Shown piece after piece: positions 45,610-58,719 of a stretch of 64,000 bases of DNA (positions are counted from its first letter, which is position 1; each line of letters starts with the position of its first letter). The DNA lies in assembly GCA_037074615.1 (NCBI GenBank), contig CM073552.1:20932019-20996018 (forward strand), written 5' to 3'. The position numbers and the translations under genes are program-made. The DNA is from Leucaena leucocephala (lineage: Eukaryota > Streptophyta > Magnoliopsida > Fabales > Fabaceae). Under the pieces are notes generated by a model. The model did no database searches, was not told the origin of the DNA, and worked only from the letters and a program-made list of their open reading frames with translations.

Positions 45610-48600
45610 TTAACAGAGCTGGGTTTCAAATTTAAGACTAATACCCATGCTAAAGAGCTCCTGACACAATAATTTCGCCCCATAGGGCACGCTGACCCTG
45701 ACAATGTCATCCAGAGAGTCACAGTAGCGGCAGTAAGGACCCCTTATTTTCCGGCCGCCAACCACTGGCCGCAGAATCACATTTGCGAAATTTTTGCACT
45801 TCTGGCAAATGTGCATCTGAGAGGAATCACTCAGAGTAAAGAGGCGTTCGTGCAGGTTGGCTGATGCGCCATGAGCGAGCAGGCAGTCACGCTCCATTTC
45901 ACCAAACTTTACACCACCGAAACGCTTTCTGTCTGCCACAGGCTGCCGGGTCAGCGGGTGAACCGGACCAGTGTTCCGGAACTTTACCTTGTCCTCAGAC
46001 ATGTGGTGTAGTCGCTGGTAGAATGTAGGGCCCATAAATATAAGTGAACGGACTATCTCGCCAGTTCTCCCATTGTAAACCCTCTCATTTCCCCACCTTG
46101 AAAATCCAACACTGCCATTACTCAAAAACAAAAAAGTTACAACTGGGAAGATAAGCAAGAAGGAAATATAGTTTCTGAATTTTATAGAGCCAGTAACAAA
46201 GTCAAGCCAGAGCATCTAAAAAATTTGGAAGAGACATAATTGGCAAACAATTAGCAGAATGTTCACTGTCACAAAAATAAGCCAAAGCAGGAATCACAGT
46301 ATAGGTCACTCTACAGAATATACCCCATACAACATGCATTCATTTAATCCCAACATATCATAATAATTTAACAATTTCAGTAACATGCTATGAAACGGTA
46401 CCTATGAAGCTGATCGGTGATGGCTTCAATGGAGACAGAAGAGAAAGGAGTGGCATGTTTCAATTTACCACCACAAGCAATCCCCTTTCCTAAAGCAGCC
46501 TCTAGGAGTTGCCCGGGAGTTTGTCGTGAGGGAAATGCATGTGGGTTTATAACAATATCAGGAACAATCCCTTGTATGGTAAAAGGAAAGTTCTCCTGAG
46601 CCTCCAGAAATCCCAAGACACCCTTTTGTCCATGCATGCTAGAGAATTTGTCCCCAAGAACTGGGCTTCGAACCTGCAATGAAAATGCAGATGAAAGAAT
46701 TTTCCATCAACACTAGTTGATTTTCAATTTTCATTATATGAAACTACATATTCAGATCATGTATATGTGTGTGTTTCCATCTTATGCAACCATAAATATG
46801 ATTGTATGCACGGTGTGGACAGGTATCTTTTCAAGTAACAATGGAATTGTTTTTACCTGTCTCAGAGAAACCACAGCAAAATTCTTCCCCTCATCATTTG
46901 ATGACAACACAACTTTCTGAACATACCCTCTTTCAGTGTGTTTCAGCTTTATACTATGATCATTATCAGTGGCTGATTCTGCACATCGCCCAATAATAAT
47001 ATCACCACTCTGCAAGCTTGCCCCAACATATGGAAAGCCATCATCATCCAGGCTATCAACACGACCATGTTTGCTTTGTATCTTTCCAAAATTTATTATG
47101 TCTTCAGGTTTTCGCTTCTTTTCTGATGATTCCTTGTTGTCAACTTCAGCTTTGTAACTCCTGATGTGCTCAGATCTGAACATGCCACGCTGCAAAGAAG
47201 CAGCATTCATCACCAAGGAATCCTCTTGGTTGTATCCCATATGTACATTCACAGCCACAATTGCATTCTGCCCATTATAAAACTCAGCCTTCGGAAATAC
47301 TACACGACTTGGCGGGTGTTCTGGCTTTCCAAGACAATCAGAAGTCATTGTCCGGAAAAGGGGCCTTTGGGGATAGTGTAATTGATGGGACAAAGTATCA
47401 ACTCTGATACTTGGGTTTGTCGTAGAAAAACCAATAGCCTGTGAAGAGTGCTTCTGAGATTGGTAGAGCACCCTCCGTGCATGATCATGATTAGCAAATG
47501 GTACAAGCGAGCAACTCAAGCCCAATAAGAATGACACATCCAGTTCACAGTGTGTGTATTTCACAGAACTTTTAGCTTCTGCAGATAAATACTGAACACC
47601 CCAAGCACTAAAGCAGTCCTCTTCTTCTTCTGGCCCAATAAGCTCAACTACTCCTTCATTCAAAAGAGACTGGAAAGAAGATTGCTCCCATTCAGATCTG
47701 TTAATCTTGCCTAAATTATCAACTACCAAAAGAGGACGCAAAATTCTTCCAGCATCAGAGTATATCCTCACCTCTTGTTGAAGTTGATCCCTTTTTATTT
47801 CCACCTAAAAGGAAAACGGCAATCAATAATTTCAAAAACAAAAAACAAAAATAAAATGAACCAAACAAAGATATTACAAATAGTACTTCATTATCTGTAT
47901 TAAAACAAGAATACTTATGTAAGAATAGAAATCTTACAGAGAAAGAGGCTAATAACTTGTTGAACAAAGTTATGACAAGACCAGAAAGGAAAAAAGTAGC
48001 AGCAATAATACATTAAATAAACAATCCAATCATGAGAACACAAAGTGAGGTGTCAAACAAAATTTAACCACAATATGATGCTACTACAACAACAATATAA
48101 TCACCATATATGCAGTACATAATTCCTTAAGAAGGGTAAATAAATAACTTATGGTTTGCATAACACAGAAAACCAACATAAAATGACAGGCTAAAAGCTA
48201 ACCTGAGGAGGCAATTCATTTCTACGTCGTTTATTTCGCATCTCTGCCACAAATGAAGAAGAGTCTTCACACACTCCAACCCAATCCCCATTTAGGAAGA
48301 CTTTGTGCTTTCCCCCAAGTTTGGTAGAGGTATCATCAACCAGCTCTTCCATCCCACAATCAAATAACTGAGGTAGTATATTTTCCTTTGTTTTTGAACT
48401 AACCAGTCCAGTAACAGCTAAATTTTTTACAAGTCCACAATTTTCACCATCTGGAGTAGAGAGGAAACACACCTTACCCCAGTGAGAAGGATGCCTGTAG
48501 TCACAATATTCAATTAATATAAAATCAAAGCAATAGTTATATGTTCTGAAATACACAAAAGGATATATTCAATGCATGTTTAACACCCTAATTAGATAAT

Positions 48601-51600
48601 TCAGAGATAAAAACTCAGAACTCAGTACAACATATTCAACTGGGTGAGTAGACAACCAAAGCTGCCAATAAAAATAAATCACCCCAGAGGAATAGCTTAT
48701 GTATTCTGTAAAGCAAAGGAAGTCATGGTCCAAACTCAAGCCTAACAAAGGAGACATTGGAATTTTTAAAATTTCTCAATTTTGAATTACCTTGTACTGG
48801 ATCCATTTATTCAAAAGCTAATAATAATGCAGCAAGAATTGGAATTTGGAAGACAGTTTCAATTGTCAACATGAAGCTCAACATCTATCATGTAACACAG
48901 GCAGCACTCGCAAGTGTTAAACCAAGTAATCACAATTATAAATATGGGTGTACAGTAATTTTCATAAAGTATCATTTAATGTCCCAGACTTTCTCATGCA
49001 TTTAGCAGACATCTCAATCCCAAAAGGCTTAGGATTTCATTCACAAGCCTTCCCAAACCTTAATTTTCTAACAAAAATCTAGCAAGTCTTACCCAAACCT
49101 TTCTTCTAAGCTCAAAGCCTGATTTTGCAAATGTCATTTCCAAAAAGTGGGGAGAAGAGATAGGGACATAAAAAAATATGATACAAATCTAACTGCTAAT
49201 ATTTCAGTATGACCATACCTGTCAGTGACACACACAATCGAACACCAAATGGCCATAGAATAACCATTCAAACAAATAGGATCAAAATTATCAAACATTG
49301 CCACTGTGCCCCACCTACTGTGACCTCCCCAGAGGAAAGCAACAGAAAGAAAAAGAACAAAGAACAACAAAACAAACCAAGTTTAAAGTAAGTAACTTAC
49401 GGGTATCTGGCATCTCCAACCTTTCCAGTGTACTGAACCTGCTGCCTGGTTCTTCTCATTTCAGCCATGGTCTGTAATGGATTTGTTCGCCCAAGATTTG
49501 CTACCACACCAGATATCCTTTCAGTCCTTTTATAAGGATGTGCCCATGCTCCAGTTGAGAATGCTCTTTGAAGACCATTTGTAATTATGGATGCATCAAG
49601 ATAGTGCTCAATTGGACGGACATCACGATCACCATAAAGGTCTCTCTGCAAAACCTTTGCCAAACGCTTCCGAGCATGAGCAATATGCACTCTCAGCTCC
49701 CGATCAAGCAATTCACCAGCCAAGTCAAGCCGCTTGTTTCTGAAATCATCCCTGTTATCACATTTTCGGCGGCCAGTATAAGCGAGTAATAGACACTTGA
49801 CCATATATGCAAGGAAGCGTGCCTTTCTATTCATGCCCCTAATGTTGGGAAAGGCATACATAGTCAAACACTCTTCAATAGATTCTGTAGGTGGAAATTG
49901 GCTGCGTTTTACAAGTCCTTCTATGTGACTACGGGCCACATACTCTCGCCGAAAGCCTTCACAACTCTCATCAGCATCACAAATGGATGCAAAGAATATA
50001 TTTTGAACATCGGCTTCATCATGACCATAATCAATAAGCTCTATAGCCTCTCTATCCGACGAGACGCCAAAGGCAAAAAATAGTATCCATACAGGAATCT
50101 CCACTGACAAAAAATATACTGTAAGCACCTTCTCTCCACCTTTAATATCTTCACTTCGGGGATTCCCTACCAGCTTTACAACTAGCCTATTCCTCTTTGT
50201 CAGTGACCTGTATGAAACTGCCCATGGATTGCTAAAAATCCAAAGCCTCTTTGGATAGATTTGCTCTTGTGCAATAAATATCTGCACAAAATTATATAAA
50301 ATACATGCTATACCATTAACAAAGAAAGTTATAGGGAAGAAATATTAAAGACTAAAAATTAAAACAAATAAATAGATAAGGAAACTGTAAAAGGAAACCA
50401 AATAAATTATGCCATAGGAATGGAGAAGCCAATTATTACTACAAATGTTGCTTTGAGCAGCCATATCCATATTAAATATGCACTGATATTGGATGGTGCT
50501 GATAAAGAAATTCATCAGGTGTTTTGCTTCCTTCAATTTTTTTATTAAAAAATACTTTGCTTCTTGCACAGCACAGGAAAGAATCTTTGAAAATTATTTC
50601 AAACCATCTCAAAATATATTAATGCAGAATTCAATATGAAAATATTTCTCTTCATCATTTGAGAAAGTAGAAACTTAAAGGAATTGAATTTCTTCCCATG
50701 AATTATTAGTATAAACAAAAACAGGACTAAATGTACACCATGAATTCAGCTAACCTTCTCTGCACCCTTGATCAGAAAATAGCCTCCAATATCATGATCA
50801 CAATCCCCTTTGTCAGCTCCTTTCATCCAGCATACATCAGACTTAACCATGACAGGCAATCGCCCAACAGTTATTTCCCTGCTGTCCTCCATGACAGACT
50901 CTTTATCAACGTACTGTTCTTTCCCAGTCTTAAATTTGTCGCTTCTAACCAGCTTTTGGATATATACCTAAAATTGATACAAACAAAATATATTGGTATA
51001 TACTTTCAGAAAAATTTCAAACTATCAGAACATGCACCAAAAAATTGCTCGTCCCGGAAGACATGGCATACAAACATAATTCATCAAATCATTCACTCAG
51101 CTCCAGAGAGTCACAAAAGCAACTTTTCTCATTAAAGTTTAGCAAAACAAACTGAACAAGAAGCAACTGCTTAAACCGACATTTGAATCAAGGACACAAA
51201 AGGGAAAAACCATATTCTCTTCTGATTTTATGAACAACAATTGTATTCCAGCAGTAAGCTTCTAGAATAGATAGCAGCAGACATAAAAAGCAAAATTTTT
51301 CAATCATCAACTAATGACCAGCAACCAGGATATCCCTCAACATAAGTTGAGGGAAAGCTTACCGATAGAACATTAACAAGAAAACCAAATGCATTGCTTT
51401 TGGGGGAAAATGTCAGTTATAATTACCTGAACATGAACCTCGACTTTAATTTTCGATGAATACGTCATCCTCTGCAAGCGGGCATGCCTAGGAAGCATCT
51501 TGAACTCTTTCACATTTCCTTCACCACCCCAGAATGTGGGCTGATCAAGGGTAACCTTCCCAAACCTCACTGAAGCATATCGCCAGTCTTTATCACCCTT

Positions 51601-51876
51601 CTTTGAGGGATCAAACCCAGGGTCAACATTGAGCTCCCCAAATGAATCAAAAACATTCTGCAGACCATAGCTGATGAACTCGTTGTAGGAGTTGATCTGG
51701 TGACTGATCAGCCCGTACTCATCAAAGAATAACATTGTAGCTTTCTTACACAAACTTTCTAGGTTTTCTTTCTCCAGCTCGCTTAAATATGACATGCTTT
51801 GATCGTCTTCCTCCCTATTATCAACCGCGCTGGAATGCTTACCGCTACCCTTACTAGAACCAAGATCAACGTCCAT
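45610..51876 (-). CDS. NRPD2: Second-largest subunit shared by RNA polymerases IV and V
   Basis: Catalytic-core subunit of plant Pol IV and Pol V, nuclear enzymes that make siRNA precursors and scaffold RNAs for RNA-directed DNA methylation. Exons: 51876-51427, 50967-50755, 50281-49401, 48494-48203, 47804-46857, 46673-46402, 46111-45610. All are GT-AG and phase-consistent, giving 1185 aa against about 1170 in Arabidopsis. Blocks seen: KYG-type N-terminus (FFDEYGLISHQINSYNEF), HPSHWGKVCFLSTPDGENCG (fork region), MGYNQEDSLVMN with the acidic pair that contacts catalytic metal, GDKFSSMHGQKGVLGF, RFGGVKFGEMERD, and a C-terminal zinc site (CQKC ... CRYC). It ends KLLCQELFSMGISLKF. These choices separate it from Rpb2-type NRPB2. 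A 5' untranslated intron (about 51895-52383) is likely. Confidence 0.96.
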
Positions 51877-51893
51877 TACTCCCCTCTACACTA

Positions 51894-52450
51894 TCTGCCA
51901 AAAATCCTTTACCTTGAAAATTTATCTCCAACGAAAACTAGTTCTTCTAGCTACAGCGGATAGGAGAAAAGTAGTTATATGACCTGCAAAAATGGACCAA
52001 GAAAAGCTTAATGTACCATTCCAGAGAGACCTCAAAAGTGGAATCTGGCAACATACCAGAGGTAAAAGGACAACATTACACAATGTGATTGTACTAAAAG
52101 TATGATTGCTTAACATTCTACCAAATACGGGCTCCGAACAATAATAAATTGAAAAAAAAAACTATTATCTTTTCTCAGTTTATCCTTTACTAACGAAAAA
52201 TGCCTTAACAGGGAAAAGGAATAGTTTTTCATAAGCTAAACAGTAAAGAAACTAAAGGAACCATGAACGGAGACGTCGACAGAACAACCCTAGCGGAGAG
52301 ACCGAATAAACTACAGCTGCAGCGTCACTGCCATTAGTGCTGCAGAGAGAGAAGCCTCTCTTTGCGTGGAGCGGCGAGCTTACCCTTGAAGTTCTGCTAA
52401 AGGCGACCTCTGAACTTTGCACAATACTCGCGGGGTGAGAACTCTCGCAG
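51894..52450 (-). promoter_or_regulatory. NRPD2 leader with 5' untranslated intron
   Basis: On the minus strand an AG acceptor (TTGGCAG at about 51901-51895) lies 18 bases before the ATG, and a donor AAGG|GTAAGC sits at about 52384/52383. The GC-richer block above 52384 would be the first noncoding exon and core promoter. Confidence 0.5.
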
Positions 52451-52959
52451 GGGTCAGTGGCCGGTGTACTGGAGGGTTAAGGCAAAAAGGAACAGTATGA
52501 TCTTTTTGCTAAATTATTTTGTTTATATTTCCTGGACAATAATAAAATAATAGGAAAAAGACAAAATTAAATAAAATAATTATAATATTTAAAAAAATAT
52601 ATTGCCTAACTTAAAAAAAAAATTATTATGATACCAATACGGCATTACCATTGGAATCAGTAATCCCCATAATTTTTAAAAATTAAACATTTTTTAATTA
52701 AAAAAAACCCGGTCCCCAAGCAATAAGGGAAAATAGAAAAGGGAGTTAATTAAATTGCCTATTTACATTGAACAATTGCCTATATTTTTTAGAAAGTTAA
52801 AATTGCATGTTAAATCTTGGAAGAATTACACATTGGTCCCATACAATAGAAAGTATTATTTCAAGTCCCTTAAATCTTTGAATCAATTTTGAGCCCCATG
52901 AGACCCGTAGATAAGAGAATTTAATTATAAATTTACAACTTACCCTCACCAATTAGTTT

Positions 52960-53600
52960 AGATGTTAATACATATAGCTATAGTTGTTAATATAACTAGT
53001 CTAATTATCACGGACAAATATAAAGCGCATGTTAGTATTAATTGTTAATACATGTCGCGATAGTTATTCTTATAACTCGTTTAATTGTTAAAGACAAGTG
53101 CGTAATGTATATTGACGTTAATTGTTAATATATAATGTGATAGTTATTATTATTGTTTGTTTAGTTATCAATGATAAGTATGTAATGCAAATTGGCATTA
53201 ATTGTTAATACATTATGTGATAGTTGTTATTATTGCTCGTTTAATTATTAATAACAAGTCTGTGATACATATTGACATTAATTGTTAATACATGCTACGA
53301 TAGTTGTTATTATAGTTCATTTAGTTGTTAAAGATAAGTATGTGATGCATTTTGATATTAGTTGGTAATACATTATGCGAAAATTATTAAGCTTGCTTAT
53401 TTAGTTGTCAATAGTAAGTGTGTGGTATATGTTAATAATTGTTGTTAACATATGTCTAGATATTTGTTAATATAACTAATTTAATTATCAATACTAAATT
53501 TGTGATACATATCGACGTTAATTGTTAATATATGCTGTAATAATTATTAATATAGTTAATTTAGTTAGCAATAATAAATATATGATATTATAACATTATT
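52960..53600. repeat. AT-rich minisatellite, 80-bp unit, about eight copies
   Basis: The landmark TTAATTGTTAATA recurs at 53038, 53118, 53198, 53278, 53358 (one variant), about 53438 and 53518, that is every 80 bases. Each unit also has a GATAGTTRTTATTAT block and a TTTAGTTATCAA block at constant offsets. Units diverge by point changes but keep length. Confidence 0.93.
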
Positions 53601-53810
53601 ATATAATCCGGATGTTTGTCTTGTCAAGCTTGTTCTTCTTATATTTCTATGAGATAAATGGAAAAAACTTAGGATTATTGCTTATATGTATTGAACCACA
53701 GTTTAAATCTTTTGCATGCACAATGAACTAATGTAATTTGAAGAAAAGATTTCTGCTTGTGCATAGTACATGGACCTATGCTATATCTCATATCAATTAG
53801 TCTTAAATAC

Positions 53811-53875
53811 AAAAAATAGTAATTTTTTTTAACAAAAAATAGTAATTTTTTTTAACAAAAAATAGTAATTTTTTT
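53811..53875. repeat. 23-bp triplicate
   Basis: AAAAAATAGTAATTTTTTTT plus AAC occurs at 53811-53833 and 53834-53856; a shorter third unit ends at 53875. Confidence 0.9.
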
Positions 53876-54518
53876 ATTAGTCGTGAAGCATTCATTTGAA
53901 CATTGGCAATGTAAACCTGTAAAATAAAAAAATAGCTATTTATAATGATGGAAAAGCATAATTATATAATGATGTTACTTGATATTATCCCCAACATTTG
54001 GGATAGATTTTACAAGTTAATTTCTTTTCCTGCTAATGTAAATCATGTTGTTTTAAATTCCATCTATCAAACAAGCTATTTATCTAATATTTTTTCTTCA
54101 CATTAATAGCAATTATTTATTTGTTCTTCAGGCAAAAAAAAACAAATAATTTATTTGTTCTTGTCCCTTTAAAAATATTTTTTTTTTGTATTCAAGTTAT
54201 ATTATTACCTTAACACACATGTTCATATTAATCTATGCAATTTCTAAATTAATACTTATTCATTATTAGACTACTTTTAATGTTTAAGATCAAACAATTC
54301 CAATGCAATAATTTATTTAATACGACAATTTTAATATTACAATTTATTGATTTATTATATATTTGATTATATTGTCAATACTGGAAGGGAGGGGAGGAGA
54401 TGGGAGTAAAGCCAATTTGGGTTATCATCATTTTCACACACTTGTTGATAGGCCCTCTTCCCCTCGCAGCTCCCGGTTGTTCCTCCGACCCCCAGAACTT
54501 TTTCAAATGATAAGAGTC

Positions 54519-54560
54519 ACAACAACAACAACAAAAATTTATTATCCCATTAGATGATAG
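54519..54560 (-). mobile_element. Very short LINE 3' end
   Basis: CAACAACAACAACA followed by a TTATCCCATTAGATG-like stretch matches the (TTG)n tail and terminal bases of the LINE at 8211-8250. It is probably a severely 5'-truncated insertion. Confidence 0.4.
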
Positions 54561-55144
54561 GACTGCATTATTGTACTCAATCAATAACCAAATAACCAAA
54601 TATTTGGATTGAATCACAAACACTGCGTGTAAAAAAGAGGGCAAAGAGAGAAGGAATCATTAGAGTGACAATACTTTCTTGTTTCTTGATCCATGGTAAT
54701 GTGGTGAAGAACTTGAGAAAAATGACCTTGAGGATTTGGTGGGAGATTAAGAAAACAAAAGAGTAAATGCATGAGTGACTTCTTACACAAACAAATGTTT
54801 TCATCTTCAAAACTACTATTAGTTGTTAGCCCCAATTCGGATGTATCGCAATCAACACTAATTGCTAACTACTCACGCAAGCAATCAATGTCCGTGCCAT
54901 ATCCAAGAAACCAAATCACAGAGGAAAAGTGAACAAAAAAAGATACTTGTTGCTAATTCGAAGACAAAAAATTGGGCAATATCATTCTCTAGCGGATACA
55001 ACAAATCTAAAGCAGAAGAATCATGAGTTGCCCATAGAAATATAACCCAGAAGGGCCAGAACTGTTTTAATTCTATATCATCAAGCAAAAGCCAGAATAT
55101 TTCATGAACATGGATGGCCAAAATTTACCATTTGATGAGTTAAT

Positions 55145-55861
55145 TTAGTGCGTAAAAGCATATATAGCAGTTGAAATATAAATCAAAAGAGCAGAAGAAA
55201 CCAGTATAACCAAAGCAGTAACGGCATGAGCAGCAGATTTGCTACCGCAGGACAGCATTCCTAACCGAATCTCGATCACATTAACCATTGAAAGCATCAG
55301 AAACAAGCAACCCATTACGGATCCAATGGCGGAGCCCATCATCCCGAATCTCAAAACCTTGAGATTGATGTGTACCCTGAAAGCCTCATCGATGTCTTTG
55401 CTATTGAGCAAATTGATGGCGAGCTTCAAGCCCTGAGCGACCAACGAAGAGAAGAGGAAGAAGCTGAAAGAGACAACCTCGAAGACGAGAAGCTTCTTGG
55501 CGACGTCGATTCCGGCGTCGCAGGCGGACCGGTTCTCGAGACTTCGCTGACCGGGGGTTGTGAGAGACAGACCCACGAAGACGGCGATGGTGAAGAGGGA
55601 ATTGACATTGACGAGGCCATCAAGAGCAGTGACGTGAACGCTCGTTGTGGATGAAGAGTAAGAATCAGACGAAACCCTTGCGACGGTTTCCGTGGTGTAA
55701 AACTCCTTTGGGTACTGCTCAGATCTGAAAACACGAGAGATACACAGAAGCAAGGGTTTTAGAATGAATTAAAATAAAATGTAAAAGACAATTTATATAA
55801 GAAAAATGCAGATGGTGAAGCAAGAAATTTCAGAGAGATCGAGAGAGGTGTACTCTGCCAT
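55145..55861 (-). CDS. Four-span membrane protein, MEE60-like
   Basis: Plant-specific conserved membrane protein; I associate it with Arabidopsis MEE60 (maternal effect embryo arrest 60) from memory, and the biochemical role is unknown. Exons 55861-55854 (ATGGCAGA) and 55724-55145; the 129-bp intron is GT-AG, giving 195 aa. Four hydrophobic stretches are visible: NSLFTIAVFVGLSL, LLVFEVVSFSFFLFSSLVA, MMGSAIGSVMGCLFLML and AVTALVILVSSALLIYIS. The N-terminus has SEQYPKEFYTTETVAR and a Ser-rich stretch (SSDSYSSSTTSVHVTALDGL). The tiny first exon is inferred from family-like MAESEQYP; a start at 55753 on the intron side is less likely. Confidence 0.85.
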
Positions 55862-56614
55862 GGAGGAACGGAATTTTGGCGAATTGGGTTTTGGGGTTGC
55901 AGAACCAGAGAGAAAATTATTGCTTGGAAGGGTTTTTGGGTTGGTTTCTTGAGGAGAAAGATGCTTTACTTTCAGATTTTGTTTTACTTTGGCTCCTTTC
56001 TTTCTTTCCGGGCGATTTTCATACTTAAAAAGACCGGTAAGAAAAAGAGGTCAAACAAACAAGTCTAAATTAGTTAATTTAACTTTACTTTTTTTTAAAT
56101 AAAATACACATATCTCCACTCAACTAATAAATAGAGATTAATTATTATAAAATATATAAATAATTAAAATAAATTTTATTTTTTTAATAAATTTTTTTAA
56201 CACTGCACAACTTAATTTAAATTTAAAATATTGTATTTAAAAGACCGAATTACATACTAATTGTTTTAGACTTTTTTTTGATAAAAAACAAATCACATGA
56301 AACTTCTTTAGAGAAATAAATTTAAATTGTATTATTTGGTAAGTAACAATCCCTGGTACACATATTTATTTGTTTTTAAACTATAAATCCTAAACCACAA
56401 ATAAGATTGTCTGCGGTCCATTAGATTCATTCGTATCCTAATTAATTTGGACCAAAAAACTTTTTTAGTAGTTAGTGGGGTTGCACCTTAAAAATTAAGG
56501 CCAGCTAATCTTTCCAATTTTACACCTCATTCCCCTTTTAAAGCATGGCCCATATCCATAACCTTCCTTTGTTAGGAAGGAAACACCTGCACACCACGCC
56601 TATATGAGGGTATG

Positions 56615-57110
56615 GCCTGTTTGAAAAAAGAATAAAAATTATAATTTTAAAAGAATTTTTTGCTTAAATTTTAATTTTAAAAATTTTTAAAATAAATAAT
56701 TATATTTGTCTAAATTTTTTTTTACATTAAACTATAGTTTAAAACTAAGATTTTAGATAAGCTACTAAAATTAGCTTCTAGAACAGTAAAAAATTTATAG
56801 ATTACCTAATTACTATTTTATCCGTATTTTTTTATACACTATCTCCTCTTTACTGTCCTTTTTCTACCCTCTCTTTTTTTTCCTCTCCAATATCTCTTCT
56901 CTCTTTTCTCTCTTCTTCATTATCTCTCATCTCTCGTCTTTTTAATAAAAGTCCTTTTGATAATAACTATATAGAGATTCATGTATTTAAAACTATTTTT
57001 TTCATAAATTCTTCTCCAATTTTTTTTTTTAAAATTATCCAAATTTTTTTTATAAGTTATTTTTTAAAATCTTTTTGAACCCTATAACTCAAATAAGTAA
57101 ATATTGCAAC
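56615..57110 (+). repeat. Dispersed AT-rich repeat, copy 2
   Basis: Matches 11870-12270 in block order: CTGTTTGAAAA, GATTTTAGATAAGC, a long CT-rich tract (CTCTTCTCTCTTTTCTC) and TTTTTTTCATAAATTCTTC. No coding capacity. Confidence 0.5.
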
Positions 57111-57844
57111 CCCTTCTTTTGATAAAGGTGATTGATAGTACCGCCAAAAACTTAGATTAATTAGCCGGGTCTTTCTAATTTAACCCAGGCTCGATTTTGA
57201 GATTTGGAAATACAACAATATAAATAGTAGGAATGTTGCCCGAAAAAATAGTCATATTAAACTTTAAATCCGAATTAATTTGAATATGTGGAGTTCTCGA
57301 TAACAAAGCAATGGCTTGAGATATTGGTTAAAAGTTGCTACGTAGTGGATACCACTATATCCATGTATATATTTTTTTAAACCTTTACAGACTTAAATTT
57401 TAAAATTTCAAATAAATAATTCCTATAATAATGTGTTGTTATAACAAATATAATTTGAATCTCTTAAGATATTTAAATATTACATTATACTATACCTATA
57501 TTTATAAATAGGTAGGGATAAAATAATAAATATGAGAGATAAAATAAATTAAGATCTTATATTTATGATTAAAATTAACCTCCTAATAAATTCCTAAATC
57601 TAGAATTGAAGGTGTTTCTTTTGGCAAGCAACACAAAGATATTTAAATTATGGGAGGAAATCTTTCCAAATGAAAACAATAACATGTTAAAAAAATTCAT
57701 ATATATATGAATAGTGAATAAATAATAAATGAATCATCACAAATGATTTTGCTTTCATATGGCATATTCATTAGGTGTCTTATTTAAAAGTTTAAATGAA
57801 ATGGAATAAAATTAGTAAAATTTTGAGTAATTTCATATAATTTT

Positions 57845-58035
57845 TTTATATAATAAAGTTTATGTAGTTTCGATACCGATCCTTTACTAAAGTTAAGACA
57901 TAGATCCAAGGCTTAGAGATCATTTATAGAGGACTTACGAAATTACCCACTAAATGAGTCCTTACAATAGCAGCAGGAATTGAACTCACGTCCTTGTGGG
58001 ATACGGGTCCGTTTCATATTATTTGTGTCAACTCT
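57845..58035 (-). mobile_element. SINE-like repeat, family B, copy 2
   Basis: Minus strand: GGACGTGAGTTCAATTCCTG (B-box-like), then a body ending CGAAACTACATAAACTTT and an A-rich tail. It aligns block by block with 58065-58255. Confidence 0.55.
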
Positions 58036-58064
58036 TTTAAAATGCTGTTATTTTCTTAACTTTT

Positions 58065-58255
58065 TTTTTGTTATATAAAAGTTTAGATGGGTTCAACATT
58101 GGTGCTCACTGAAGTCAAGGTTATCTCTATGACTCAGAAAGCGTTTACAAGGAACTTATAAGACCGTCTACCAAAGGAGACATCACAATAACAGAGAGAA
58201 TTAAACTTATATTTTATAGGATACGAATTTATTTTTTATTATCTGTGATAACTCT
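58065..58255 (-). mobile_element. SINE-like repeat, family B, copy 3
   Basis: Minus strand: AAGTTTAATTCTCTCTGTTA (degenerate B box), then GAACCCATCTAAACTTTTAT and an A tail (AACAAAAAAAAA). It lies head to tail after copy 2. Confidence 0.55.
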
Positions 58256-58319
58256 AATTGGCTGTTATATTTTTTTAAAGTTTTTTTTAATATAATTTTT
58301 TTTTTAAAAAGTTGGCTGT

Positions 58320-58537
58320 TACATTTTGTTTAAGTTTTTTTTTTGTTGCCCACCCGATTTACCGGAGCTTTTCCTCGACTACATCCGGATCTGACCCGCG
58401 TCGCGCACCTGTCTATGGTGGGTGAGTCTCTCAACGGGAATTTTCTGCGTACGTCAAGGCTCAAACTCGAGACCTCACTTAAGCAATACCGAGGCGTTTA
58501 TCAGTCGGACCAACCCGTTGATACATTTTGTTTAAGT
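58320..58537 (-). mobile_element. tRNA-type SINE, family A, copy 2, with target duplication
   Basis: The element is 58336-58521, flanked by a perfect 16-bp duplication TACATTTTGTTTAAGT (58320-58335, 58522-58537). On the minus strand: GGGTTGGTCCGACTG (A box), GTGAGGTCTCGAGTTTGAGC (B box), ACGCGGGTCAGATCCGGATG, then a poly(A) tail. Its 5' end is 30 bases from the first promoter motif of the snoRNA gene. Confidence 0.93.
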
Positions 58538-58550
58538 CGAAGGCAAAGAG

Positions 58551-58642
58551 AAGCCCAATTAGTTCAAGGGACGAAGCCCAACAAGGATCTGTTCTGTGGC
58601 TATAAATATAGGTCTGAGAATCGGAACCGCAGAAAACCCTAA
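58551..58642 (+). promoter_or_regulatory. snoRNA gene promoter: site II, TATA and telo-box
   Basis: Two site II motifs, AAGCCCA (complement TGGGCTT), at 58551-58557 and 58574-58580; a TATA box TATAAATA at 58601-58608; a telo-box AAACCCTAA at 58634-58642. This set is typical of plant snoRNA and ribosomal-protein gene promoters. Transcription probably starts near the telo-box. Confidence 0.75.
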
Positions 58643-58719
58643 CTGCGTTAGATTTATTATTCTGCTTCAAGTTCTCTCTGGGGCTTGATTATTAATGTTT
58701 TCTTGTTCTTGTTGAAGTC

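Larger units (their letters stand above)
52451..54884. other. AT-rich spacer with a minisatellite, no gene seen
   Basis: Apart from the 80-bp minisatellite, a 23-bp triplicate and a LINE tail listed separately, nothing coding was recognised. Confidence 0.55.
55955..58550. other. Repeat-rich spacer, no protein gene seen
   Basis: Upstream flank of the MEE60-like gene followed by the dispersed repeat and SINE copies listed separately. No coding region was recognised. Confidence 0.55.

Noticed and set aside
55370..55654. Acidic plus-strand frame of 94 codons
   Set aside because: Antisense shadow of the MEE60-like exon.
58343..58642. 99-codon plus-strand frame
   Set aside because: It covers the antisense of a SINE and then the snoRNA promoter; no protein family.
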